Source: Natrialba hulunbeirensis JCM 10989 | Lineage (GTDB): Archaea; Halobacteriota; Halobacteria; Halobacteriales; Natrialbaceae | Direction of reading: 5' to 3' | Assembly (NCBI RefSeq): GCF_000337575.1 | Contig: NZ_AOIM01000034.1 | Location: forward strand, 78,860-142,859 | DNA length: 64,000 bases | Part shown: positions 50,884 to 58,595 of the stretch, one piece after another | How the letters are laid out: the number at the start of each line of letters is the position of its first letter | How positions within the stretch are numbered: position 1 is the stretch's first letter | The notes under the pieces: generated by a model | What the model was told of the DNA's origin: nothing | Seen by the model: only the letters and a program-made list of their open reading frames with translations | Databases searched by the model: none | Program-made: the position numbers and the translations under genes

Positions 50884-52410
50884 TCAGCCACTCTCCTCAG
50901 CGATCGCTGTTACGAGTTCGTCGACCCGCGGTGACGCGCCGTTGGCTCGCTCGCCCGTCAGATTCGCCGCGAGCACCGCGAAACTCGTCGCCGGTTCGCC
51001 GTCGTCTTCAATAACGCCCGCGAGACACGTCACGCCCCGAAGCGAGCCGGTTTTGGCTCGAATCGTTGCGTCGACGTCCCCGAGTCGGTTCCGAAGCGTG
51101 CCGTCCTCGCCGGCGACTGCCATCGTCCCGTAGAACTCCTCGCCCCAGTCGGCGTCGAGTGCCCACTCGATCATCGAGACCGCGTCGCGCGCCGAGGCGA
51201 GGTCGTGTCTGGACAGTCCGGAGCCATCGCGAATCTGTGGCGTCTCCGCACCGGCCGCCGCGAGCGTCTCGTCGAGATACGACTCCCAGACCGACCAGGA
51301 GCCGTTTCCGGTACCCTCGCGCTCGTAGGCCACCGTTCTGGCGATGTTCTCCGCAACCATGTTGTACGACCAGTGGTTGAGTCCCTCCGCGATGTCGGAC
51401 AGCGGTACCGACTCGTGAGTCGTCACCTCTTCCGTGAACTCGATCGGCTCGTCGCTGATCTCGATTTCGGGTTCCGGACCGCCGCCACCCGGCGTGATCT
51501 CGACACCCTCGTCCGCGAGCGCCCGCGCGAAGACTCTCGCAGCGTGCTCGTTCGGCGTCGCGACCGGAACCGACGCCGTCGCCTCGTCGTCCGGCACCAT
51601 CCGCCCGTTCACCTCGGCGGTATTCGTCCAGTGGTTGGGCGTCGTTATCGTCACGAACCGGTCGCTGTCGACGCACTCGAGTTCAATCTCGACATCAACG
51701 AGCCCCGAGTCGGGTTCGACCGTGTGCTCGAACTCGCAGTCGTCGCCCTGCCGGGAGACCGTTACCTCGGCCTCGTTGTGGTTGACGACGAACGCCGAAC
51801 TCTTCGAGCCGTACGTGTTCACCGCGTCGCCGAGCGTCCACCCCGGCGGGTACTCGCCGTCGTCGAACGCGGAGACGTCGACGACGAGCCGATCGGTGAC
51901 GCGCTCGATGCCGGCGTCGGCGACGGCCGCCGCGAGTGCTTCGAGGTCCGACGCCGTGAGGTCCGGATCGCCGCTGGCGACGACACCGAGCGATTCCACG
52001 ACGCGCTGATTTCGGCGGTCGCCGACGACGCCGACAGTCGTCTCGTACCGATAGTCGGGGCCGAGTTCGTCGAACGCGGCCGCAGTGGTCAACAATTTTG
52101 TCGTCGACGCTGGCTGGACGGGTCGTTCCGACCCGCTGTCGGCGATCACGTCCCCGGTTTCGATGTCGCGTGCGAAGACGCTGATCGCCGCCTGATCGAG
52201 GTGGTCGAACACGTCGCCGGCGTCGACCGGTGGCCCCTGTTGGGTTTGCTGACTCTGCCCGGCTTGCTGCTCCTGGTCGCTTTCCTGTGTCTGTTCTTCC
52301 TCCGCCTCATCCGCGGCGCTGGCCTGACTCCCCGCTACCAGCCCCGTAACTGCTGTGAGTCCCGTTGCCTGTACGAATCGCCGTCTATCGAGCGTGAGCG
52401 CGCTGAACAT
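50884..52410 (-). CDS. dacB: PBP4-type D-alanyl-D-alanine carboxypeptidase (peptidase S13)
   Basis: A 508-residue exported protein. The Tat signal is LDRRRFVQATGLTAVTG; a Gln/Glu/Ser-rich linker follows to about 65. All three penicillin-binding motifs are complete: SxxK as Ser102-T-T-Lys105, SxN as Ser348-Tyr-Asn350, and KTG as Lys453-Thr-Gly455. DGSGLSR, another PBP4 hallmark, lies near 396. A large insertion domain between the first and second motif is typical of class C1 PBPs. Haloarchaea have no murein, so the substrate is unlikely to be peptidoglycan; a different peptide bond or lactam is conceivable. The start at 52410 is supported by a TATA box and palindrome upstream. Confidence 0.9.
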   Translation of the reverse strand: MFSALTLDRRRFVQATGLTAVTGLVAGSQASAADEAEEEQTQESDQEQQAGQSQQTQQGPPVDAGDVFDHLDQAAISVFARDIETGDVIADSGSERPVQPASTTKLLTTAAAFDELGPDYRYETTVGVVGDRRNQRVVESLGVVASGDPDLTASDLEALAAAVADAGIERVTDRLVVDVSAFDDGEYPPGWTLGDAVNTYGSKSSAFVVNHNEAEVTVSRQGDDCEFEHTVEPDSGLVDVEIELECVDSDRFVTITTPNHWTNTAEVNGRMVPDDEATASVPVATPNEHAARVFARALADEGVEITPGGGGPEPEIEISDEPIEFTEEVTTHESVPLSDIAEGLNHWSYNMVAENIARTVAYEREGTGNGSWSVWESYLDETLAAAGAETPQIRDGSGLSRHDLASARDAVSMIEWALDADWGEEFYGTMAVAGEDGTLRNRLGDVDATIRAKTGSLRGVTCLAGVIEDDGEPATSFAVLAANLTGERANGASPRVDELVTAIAEESG

Positions 52411-52433
52411 AGCCCGGCCTCGAATGGGCGATG

Positions 52434-52444
52434 CTAATTACTAA
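52434..52444 (-). promoter_or_regulatory. TATA box of dacB
   Basis: Minus strand reads TTAGTAATTAG, centred about 29 nt upstream of the ATG at 52410. Confidence 0.5.
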
Positions 52445-52453
52445 CCACCACAC

Positions 52454-52465
52454 CTAGCATGCTAG
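52454..52465. promoter_or_regulatory. 12-bp palindrome upstream of dacB
   Basis: CTAGCATGCTAG is perfectly palindromic and sits at about -44 to -55 of dacB, directly upstream of its TATA element. This placement fits a regulator site; no regulator is identified. Confidence 0.45.
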
Positions 52466-52613
52466 TTGGTAACGAATACAGTCACGAAACGTAACTGCTC
52501 GTGCTCGAGACGAACGGGGAGCAGAACAACAAAATCCGACACAATTCAGACCGGACGAACCCGATTCAGGCAGAGCAGAGCGCCCGTCAGACCGGGACGA
52601 ATCCGAACCAGAT

Positions 52614-53204
52614 TCAAATCGGGACGAACTCGAGTACAACCCACGCGAGCACGCCGGCGTAGATCGGAATCGTCAGGTTGTCGTCGACGATGAAATCGCC
52701 AATCTGGACCTTCACGCCGTCGGCGATGGTCGCGCCGAGGGCGGCCGCGAGGACGGCGAGCGGGGTTTCATACAAGAAGGGCGCGGCGATGATCGCACTC
52801 ACGACGAACATCGTGACGAGGACCTTCGTGCTCTTGACCCGCCGCAGCGTGTTATCCGAGACAGCGCCGCTGATCGGATCGCCGACCGCGAGCATCAACA
52901 TCGCCGGCAGCGCGATTTCGGGCTGGAAGAGCAGGACCACGATGGTCATACTCACCATGTAGTAGCCGTAGCCCGCGAACTGGTCCTGTTCGTAGTCGCG
53001 GGTCAACTTCTCGTAGATCCAGAGGTCGAGTCCGACGTTCAGTCGGACGAACTCGAGTGCGATCGTGCCAACGGCGAGGACCGTCATCAGGACGCCAAAG
53101 CGTTCCCAGGTGAGGCCGAGGTCGAGGTAGGTTGCGAGCAGATAGAGGGCGACCAGGCCGGCCCCACTCGAGTGGACGAGCCGTCGTTTGAGTTCGTCGG
53201 CCAT
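52614..53204 (-). CDS. Dolichol kinase-like membrane protein
   Basis: A 196-residue membrane protein with about six helices. MADELKRRLVHSSGAGLVALYLLATYLDL, then LEFVRLNVGLDLWIYEKLTRDYEQDQFAGYGYYM, and IALPAMLMLAVGDPISGAVSDNTLRRVKSTK are the segments shared with CTP-dependent dolichol/phytol kinases and CdsA-like proteins; the GDP-x-SG block is the likely catalytic site. In haloarchaea such a protein would make dolichyl phosphate for N-glycosylation of S-layer proteins. Start ATG at 53204; the frame continues upstream without homology. Ends in EFVPI. Confidence 0.85.
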   Translation of the reverse strand: MADELKRRLVHSSGAGLVALYLLATYLDLGLTWERFGVLMTVLAVGTIALEFVRLNVGLDLWIYEKLTRDYEQDQFAGYGYYMVSMTIVVLLFQPEIALPAMLMLAVGDPISGAVSDNTLRRVKSTKVLVTMFVVSAIIAAPFLYETPLAVLAAALGATIADGVKVQIGDFIVDDNLTIPIYAGVLAWVVLEFVPI

Positions 53205-53643
53205 CGTTTCGTCTCTGTTTCTCCCGTCGGAGGTGGTGACCTTCAGTGCGTCGGTTACGTCCAACCGTTTGCGCTGCGTGGGCCGCAGAGCGATCGCACT
53301 CGGCAAACTGGTGATGAAAAGCCCTCCTCCCTCCGTTTCAGCCCGTACGGGCCTCCACATCGGTCGTCGGCCCGCTCGCTTGGCCTCCGGCCTCGCTCAC
53401 GGATTCAATCTTGCTCTCGAGGCGGTTCCGACACTCGCAACCGTTTTTGTTCCGTTGCTTCCTCTTACGGACTGCCACTGTCGTCCCTCGTTCTCGGTGA
53501 CCTCGAGTTCGGCCTCGTTCTGCGGGGGAAGACGCCGACAGCGATGGGGAAGCCTCTGGCTCGAGGGTGAGAGATCCTCGTCCCACACCGATTACATGCC
53601 AAAGTAGGTATTATTTTACTGTCGGTTCTAGAACAGTTACAAA
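53205..53643. other. 439-bp intergenic region with a GC palindrome
   Basis: No gene is convincing, although a plus-strand frame of 139 codons (53188-53607) runs through it. It holds the perfect palindrome GCCCGTACGGGC (53341-53352) and GC-rich stretches such as GGCCTCCGGCC. The end contains the promoter of the next gene. Confidence 0.5.
53609..53618 (+). promoter_or_regulatory. TATA box of the 143-residue membrane protein
   Basis: TATTATTTTA centred about 30 nt before the ATG at 53644. Confidence 0.6.
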
Positions 53644-54075
53644 ATGAGTTCGACCGTGTTGCGTGCGGTGTTTCCGGATCGCCCGCCGACGAAAATCGAT
53701 GTCGTCTCAGGAGGCCTCGCTGGTGGCCTCGCACTCCTTCACGGAACCTGGCCCGCTCCGGGTAACGGGTTACGCTGGGAGTGGATTGCGCTCGGGTTCG
53801 TCCTCGGTGCAATCGTACTGGGACCGGTCGCACAATCGCCGGTCGGGAAGCGGATCGGGACGATGGCTCGCGATCTCAGCATTGCCGCCCGTCTCGTCGT
53901 GATGGCGATCGTCATCACAGTGACGCTCGTACTCGCTACTGTCGTTTTTCCAGACGTGATCTTTCGCAACGTCTCCATCGGTATCCTCGCAGTGATCCCG
54001 TTCTACGTCGTCGGACACGTTGCCGTCGCCAGAGAACTCGGCGGCTGGAAGCCAGCGTCGGAGTCAGACTCGTAG
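53644..54075 (+). CDS. Membrane protein of unknown function
   Basis: A 143-residue protein with about four hydrophobic segments: VVSGGLAGGLALLHG, WEWIALGFVLGAIVLGPVAQSPV, LVVMAIVITVTLVLATVVFP and VSIGILAVIPFYVVGHVAVARELGGW. There are short polar termini. No motif. The start is supported by the TATA box 30 nt upstream. It is convergent with the glycyl-tRNA synthetase gene, 88 bp away. Function unknown. Confidence 0.78.
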   Translation: MSSTVLRAVFPDRPPTKIDVVSGGLAGGLALLHGTWPAPGNGLRWEWIALGFVLGAIVLGPVAQSPVGKRIGTMARDLSIAARLVVMAIVITVTLVLATVVFPDVIFRNVSIGILAVIPFYVVGHVAVARELGGWKPASESDS

Positions 54076-54163
54076 GCCCCTGTTCTCCGATCGCTGTCTC
54101 CGTTCCTCCTGTCGTTCCTGTTCTCCCGTTCCGCTATGCCGCTACCGACTCCCGCTGTTTCCG

Positions 54164-55999
54164 TTAGAGTTCGTCGAACTCGAGTTCCCCCGCTCGAAGA
54201 TCCGCCATGATCTCTGGCAGTTCCGACACCGGCAGTCGCGTCTGGTCCGTGGTGTCCCGTTCGCGGACGGTTACGGTGGTCTCCTCGTTCTCGAGTGTCT
54301 CGTAATCCACGGTCACGCAGAACGGCGTGCCGACCTCGTCCTGGCGGCGGTAGCGCCGACCGATGTTACCCGAGTCGTCGTAGGTCACCGAGAGGCCCAC
54401 GTCCCGGAGGTTTGCGACGATTTCGTCGGCGGTGGCCTCGAGTTCGTCGTCGTTCTGCAGCGGGAAGACGCCGACGAAGGTGGGCGCGACTTCGGGATCG
54501 AGCGCGAGGTAGGTGCGCTCCTCGCCGTCGACTTCGTCCTCCGCGTAGGCGTGGTGGAGGACGGTGTAGACGAGCCGGTCCACACCGAAGGAGGGTTCGA
54601 CGACGTGTGGTACGATGTGCTCGCCGGCCTCGGTCTGTTCCTCGACTGCGAAGCCGGTCTTCTCGACGGGAATCTCGTGGTGCTCGCCCTCGAGTTCGAT
54701 CTCGATGCTGTCACTCTCGAACGCATCACGGTCTCGGCCGGCGAGGGACTCGAGTTCGGAGACGACGGCCTGGGCGTCGCCGCCGAACTCGGGACCCAGA
54801 TAACTCATGTCGGGGTCGACGGTTGCGCGCTCGACGGTCTTCGGTTCGTCGTACTGCCGGAAGACGGTAAAGCGGTCCTCGGAGTACTCGGCGTGCTTCG
54901 AGAGGTCGTAGTCGCTGCGGTAGGCGAAGCCGGCCATCTCGATCCAATTCCCGTCAATCTCACTCTCGGCGTCCCAACAATCTGCTGCGTAGTGCGCGCG
55001 CTCACCGGAGAGATGCTGACGGAACCGGAACCGGTCCATATCGACGCCGACGGCGTCGTACCACGGTTTCGCGACGCCGAGGAAGTACGCGACCCATTCG
55101 TCACCGATGATGCCCTTGTCGACGGCCTCGCCGATGGTCGTCTCGATCTCTGCACCATCGTCGGCGTTCTGTTCGCTGGCCGGGTAGAGCGTTACCTCGA
55201 CGTCCGCGACCGCTTCGAGGTCCGGTTCGTCCTCCTCGGGATCGACGAAGTACTCGAGTTCGGCCTGCGTGAACTCCCGGGTGCGGATGATCGAGCGCCG
55301 TGGGCTGATCTCGTTGCGGTAGGCGCGGCCGATCTGGGTGACGCCAAAGGGGAGCTGATTCCGGGCGTACTCCTTGAGTCGCGGGAACTCGACGAAGATG
55401 CCCTGTGCGGTCTCGGGGCGGAGGTAGCCGGGCTGGGAGTCGCCGGGGCCGATGTTCGTCGCGAACATGAGGTTGAACGTTTCGACGGCCTGGCCCGCCA
55501 GCCCCGCACCGCAGGAGGGACAGACGAGTTCGTACTCGGCGATGACCTCCTCAACCTCCGGGATGGGGAGGCTCTCGGCGTCCTCGTACTCGGTGTTATC
55601 TTCGACGACGTGGTCCGCGCGGTGGCTCTCGCTACACTCCGGACACTCGACGAGCATGTCGTCGAAGCCATCGAGGTGGCCCGAGGCTTCGAAGACGGGT
55701 TCGGGCATGATCGTCGGCGCGTCGATCTCCATGTTGCCCTCGGCGACGGCGAAGCGGTCGCGCCAGGCGTCCTCGACGTTGCCCTTCAGCGCTGCGCCCT
55801 GGGGACCGAAGGTGTAGAAGCCGCCGACGCCGCCGTACGCGCCCGACGATTGGAAGAAGTAGCCCCGGCGCTTTGCGAGTTCGACGAGTTTCTCGCTCGT
55901 CTGTTCGTCTGCCGCGGCTGCTTCTATCTCTGCGTCCGTCTCCGCAGTTGCCGCTGTCTCTGCATCCGTACTCGCCGTGTTCTGCTGTTGTTCACTCAT
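54164..55999 (-). CDS. glyS: Glycyl-tRNA synthetase
   Basis: A 611-residue class II synthetase of the archaeal/eukaryotic homodimeric type. Residues 1-30 are an Asp/Glu/Thr tail. LVELAKRRGYFFQSSGAYGGVGGFYTFGPQGAALKGNVEDAWRD is the conserved N-terminal block with the active-site GxxGF. MVECPECSESH plus LVCPSCGAGL give a zinc-like four-Cys insertion. RPETAQGIFVEFPRLKEYARNQLPFGVTQIGRAYRNEISPR holds motif 2, EPSFGVDRLVYTVLHHAY motif 3, and the C-terminal anticodon domain follows with PTFVGVFPLQND. The start ATG at 55999 overlaps the upstream CBS gene by 8 bp (ATGAGTGA), pointing to translational coupling. Confidence 0.97.
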   Translation of the reverse strand: MSEQQQNTASTDAETAATAETDAEIEAAAADEQTSEKLVELAKRRGYFFQSSGAYGGVGGFYTFGPQGAALKGNVEDAWRDRFAVAEGNMEIDAPTIMPEPVFEASGHLDGFDDMLVECPECSESHRADHVVEDNTEYEDAESLPIPEVEEVIAEYELVCPSCGAGLAGQAVETFNLMFATNIGPGDSQPGYLRPETAQGIFVEFPRLKEYARNQLPFGVTQIGRAYRNEISPRRSIIRTREFTQAELEYFVDPEEDEPDLEAVADVEVTLYPASEQNADDGAEIETTIGEAVDKGIIGDEWVAYFLGVAKPWYDAVGVDMDRFRFRQHLSGERAHYAADCWDAESEIDGNWIEMAGFAYRSDYDLSKHAEYSEDRFTVFRQYDEPKTVERATVDPDMSYLGPEFGGDAQAVVSELESLAGRDRDAFESDSIEIELEGEHHEIPVEKTGFAVEEQTEAGEHIVPHVVEPSFGVDRLVYTVLHHAYAEDEVDGEERTYLALDPEVAPTFVGVFPLQNDDELEATADEIVANLRDVGLSVTYDDSGNIGRRYRRQDEVGTPFCVTVDYETLENEETTVTVRERDTTDQTRLPVSELPEIMADLRAGELEFDEL

Positions 56000-56843
56000 A
56001 GAGTGCCTCCAGAATATCCACGTCACAGACGATGCCGACGAGTTGCTCGCCCGTCACCATCGGAATCTGCTCGATGTCGTTGGTGATCATCTGCTGTGCG
56101 GCCTCCTGAATCGTCTTCTCGGTCGAGACCGTCACCACGTCGTCGCTCATGAACTCCCGGACGGGACCGTTTGGAATCTCGATGTCCCGCGTCGGGAGGT
56201 AGCGACTGCCGACGCCCTTGATCCCTTCCCAGGACCACTCCGAGTCCTGATCCGGGAAGTTGTTCCCCGTCTCTTCCTCGCCCTCGACGATGCGGGCAAC
56301 CTCGATGATGTCGACCTCCGTCAAGACACCGCTCATTCCACCCTCGTCGTCCAGCGCGACCGTGTAGGGAACGTTCGCGTACGACAGTTCGCGCTCGGCG
56401 ACCGGCAGCGGAGCGCCCTCGTAAGTCGTGTTCACGTCCTCACTCGCGTAGCCGCCGACGGTGTCGTCGGTCTCCTGATCGCCCGTCGCGATCGCGTGGA
56501 TCACGTCCGTCACTGTGATGATCCCCTCGAACTCGCCGTCGACGACCGGAACGCGGCGCGCGCCTTCCTCGACCATCGTTCGGGCGACCTCCTCGAGTCC
56601 CCTCTCGCGCGTCGTCGTCGGCACCTCGTCCATCAACATGACCAGCTGGTCCTCGTCGGGCTGTTCGATTAGCGTATCTCGAGAGACCAGTCCGCGGTAC
56701 TCGGGGCCGTTGTCCGTCGGTTTTACGACCGGCACTGACGAGAACGACCGCTCCTGAAGGTACTCGAGTACGTCCGAGCGAGTGCCTGGCAGGTCGACGG
56801 TTACCACGTCCTCGCGGGGTGTCATCGCGTCGGCTACGTTCAT
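55992..56843 (-). CDS. Four-CBS-domain protein
   Basis: A 283-residue protein made of two CBS pairs: MTPREDVVTVDLPGTRSDVLEYLQERSFSSVPVV, ARTMVEEGARRVPVVDGEFEGIITVTDVIHAI, GGMSGVLTEVDIIEVARIV, and MSDDVVTVSTEKTIQEAAQQMITNDIEQIPMVTGEQLVGIVCDVDILEALYE. Each unit has the (V/I)PVVD-G-x-(I/L)-x-G-(I/V)-x-T/V-x-x-D pattern. CBS pairs bind adenine nucleotides or SAM and regulate partners; none can be named here. The TGA overlaps the start of glyS, so it is the promoter-proximal gene of a two-gene unit. Confidence 0.92.
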   Translation of the reverse strand: MNVADAMTPREDVVTVDLPGTRSDVLEYLQERSFSSVPVVKPTDNGPEYRGLVSRDTLIEQPDEDQLVMLMDEVPTTTRERGLEEVARTMVEEGARRVPVVDGEFEGIITVTDVIHAIATGDQETDDTVGGYASEDVNTTYEGAPLPVAERELSYANVPYTVALDDEGGMSGVLTEVDIIEVARIVEGEEETGNNFPDQDSEWSWEGIKGVGSRYLPTRDIEIPNGPVREFMSDDVVTVSTEKTIQEAAQQMITNDIEQIPMVTGEQLVGIVCDVDILEALYE

Positions 56844-56948
56844 GTCCCTACAGTAGGGCAAAAATGAGTATAAACCCAGTGTTTCGTGCGCCCGCGTTCG
56901 GCGCTCGTGTCAGTCCGTTTGTGTCTTCTGAGAGGTCGATTCGACGCG

Positions 56949-56956
56949 CTTATATG
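56949..56956 (+). promoter_or_regulatory. TATA box of the 53-residue gene
   Basis: CTTATATG centred about 27 nt before the ATG at 56979. Together with the spacing it validates a gene too short for length filters. Confidence 0.65.
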
Positions 56957-56978
56957 TCTTGGATTGTCACTCTCTACC

Positions 56979-57140
56979 ATGGTGTCGAAACCCCACACCA
57001 CAGCGGCAGACGAGACGGTCGTCGGCTCGATCGATTCGACGGATTCGAGCGACGAGTACGTCATTGCGGATATCTCGGCCGACGACGCATGGCTCTCCAT
57101 GCGAGCGGACGAGGCAATGACACTTCCGGCGTGGCGATAG
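56979..57140 (+). CDS. 53-residue haloarchaeal mini-protein
   Basis: A small gene: MVSKPHTTAADETVVGSIDS, TDSSDEYVIADISADDAWLS, then MRADEAMTLPAWR. A beta-rich, acidic core ends with a well-defined DAWLSM(R)ADEA-LPAWR tail, which looks like a conserved signature. I recall similar short proteins in many haloarchaea, but none with known function. The start is fixed by the TATA box. It is divergent from the CBS/glyS unit and well spaced from the next gene. Confidence 0.78.
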   Translation: MVSKPHTTAADETVVGSIDSTDSSDEYVIADISADDAWLSMRADEAMTLPAWR

Positions 57141-57216
57141 GGGGGTTTCACTGTTCGACACGGTGGGGGCCTGTCGGGCTGCAGTGGCGTACAAGCGGGC
57201 GCTTCGTTCGCGTCCG

Positions 57217-57369
57217 CTACTTCTTAGCTATCGTAAAAACGTCTTTGAGCTTGCTTTGTTTCGCCTCATCAAGGTGCTCGCCGAGAATCTCTTTAGCGTC
57301 GTCAGGTCGTGATGGACTTTTTTCGTAGGCTTGAGTACAAAAATTCGAGTTTTCGGAGAAACGTGCTAT
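57217..57369 (-). other. Open in-frame extension after the lipoprotein stop; possible coding remnant
   Basis: Directly behind the TAG of the lipoprotein gene (57370-57372) the same frame continues for 50 codons before TAG 57217-57219. It reads FSENSNFCTQAYEKSPSRPD, then DAKEILGEHLDEAKQSKLKD and VFTIAKK. The last 25 residues look like a real helical C-terminus with Lys/Glu alternation. It may be the end of a former gene, or the frame is open by chance. No start codon or domain supports it as its own gene. Confidence 0.3.
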
Positions 57370-58422
57370 CTAGTATATCTCCTCTTGGAGACATAGCACT
57401 GGAACGACCGACGTGTCGTCTCGCTCCGGGAATGTTACCGTAACTTCGGCAGATTGGGGCGTCGATTCGACGACTGTTTCGAAGTCCACCTGGGGTCCCC
57501 AGTTCTCACCCGATCCATACTCGATTTCACCCTCGTTCGAATACATTGTTGTATGACGGACGACGGGGGTGACAGCGACCTCGCTCTCGGATTCCGTCCA
57601 GTCAACGGCTTCTTCGTGATCGAAGAACCCGTCCGTGACCGCATCCGGTTCAACGTCGATCGCGGTTTCCCTCTCTTCGGCTCCATCTACCGTCGCCTTC
57701 ACGATACCCTCTTCTTCAAGGAGCGTTTGGACGTGATCTATAGTGGCGCTCGTTGCCTGTCTTGTGCTCCATTCGTCAAACGCCATCTCTTTCGTCTCTC
57801 CTGTTTCGGTCTCGATGGAGACACGATTGTCGTCCCCAGAATGTTCGTACTCTTGGTCGGGAGCCGCTTCAATCGAAACGGGGGGTGCTTCACCGAGAGC
57901 CAAAGCACGTTCGGTGGTCCCAGCATCTTCGCCGTCAACCTCCACACTCACTGTCTCGGGGATTCCGGCCATCTCATCGGTGATACGGAGGACTAATCCA
58001 TGATAGGCCAAATCGTGGTCTCCTGCGTCTGGAGAGACGGTCTCTACGATTGCATGGATACCGGACTCCGTGCGATCCATCGCCGCCAGTTCTAACCGAT
58101 GCGGACTTGACCACAACCCTGCCAAGATAGCTACAAGATATGAATTGTTGAAATCCGTCTCGTTGATAAACGCATCTACATCCCCGTGCTGTTCTAGCCG
58201 AGCTTCGGCTGCCGCTCTATCGGCAAGAACCGTCTGGTAGGATGACGGTGTGCTTGATAGACCGCTTGCCAGTTCGGTATCCGCAAGGGGAGAGGCCCGG
58301 TAGAGAGACTCAACGGACATCCCGACAGGGTTCTCTGATCCAGTCTCTTCTCCTCTACCCAAGCAACCTATTACCCCGAACGAAAGGAGCGACGACGTTG
58401 CGAGGAGTTTCCGACGCTTCAT
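57370..58422 (-). CDS. Lipoprotein of unknown function in AT-richer DNA
   Basis: A 350-residue exported protein. MKRRKLLATSSLLSFGVIGC gives a Tat-like RR-K and a lipobox with Cys20. The mature part starts with a polar stretch, then a domain with SYQTVLADRAAAEARL, INETDFNNSYLVAILAGLWSSPHRLELAAMDRTE (an EF-hand-free, mixed fold) and VEVDGEDAGTTERALALGEAP. The last 130 residues are beta-rich with SEVAVTPVVRHTTMYSNEGE. It resembles the lipoproteins of unknown function seen in haloarchaea. The ATG at 58422 is preferred over GTG 58425. Base composition is more AT-rich than the flanks, similar to the S1 protease patch. Confidence 0.8.
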   Translation of the reverse strand: MKRRKLLATSSLLSFGVIGCLGRGEETGSENPVGMSVESLYRASPLADTELASGLSSTPSSYQTVLADRAAAEARLEQHGDVDAFINETDFNNSYLVAILAGLWSSPHRLELAAMDRTESGIHAIVETVSPDAGDHDLAYHGLVLRITDEMAGIPETVSVEVDGEDAGTTERALALGEAPPVSIEAAPDQEYEHSGDDNRVSIETETGETKEMAFDEWSTRQATSATIDHVQTLLEEEGIVKATVDGAEERETAIDVEPDAVTDGFFDHEEAVDWTESESEVAVTPVVRHTTMYSNEGEIEYGSGENWGPQVDFETVVESTPQSAEVTVTFPERDDTSVVPVLCLQEEIY

Positions 58423-58595
58423 CACGGGAAATTAATATCACCACACACAAATATCTTCTTCAAGCACAAATATCGATTTTACAGTCGTAATCGTCCCAGT
58501 ATGGCGCTCGCGACATGATCTCTTACGGTGAGTCGCCTCGTTTAGTGATTTACCAGAGCCCAACATTTAGTACACCGTCGTTGATGTCGTAGTCG

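Noticed and set aside
54020-56086. A 688-codon plus-strand frame opposite glyS
   Set aside because: It is the complement of a complete glycyl-tRNA synthetase; long antisense frames are normal in GC-rich haloarchaeal DNA, and it has no domain or promoter.
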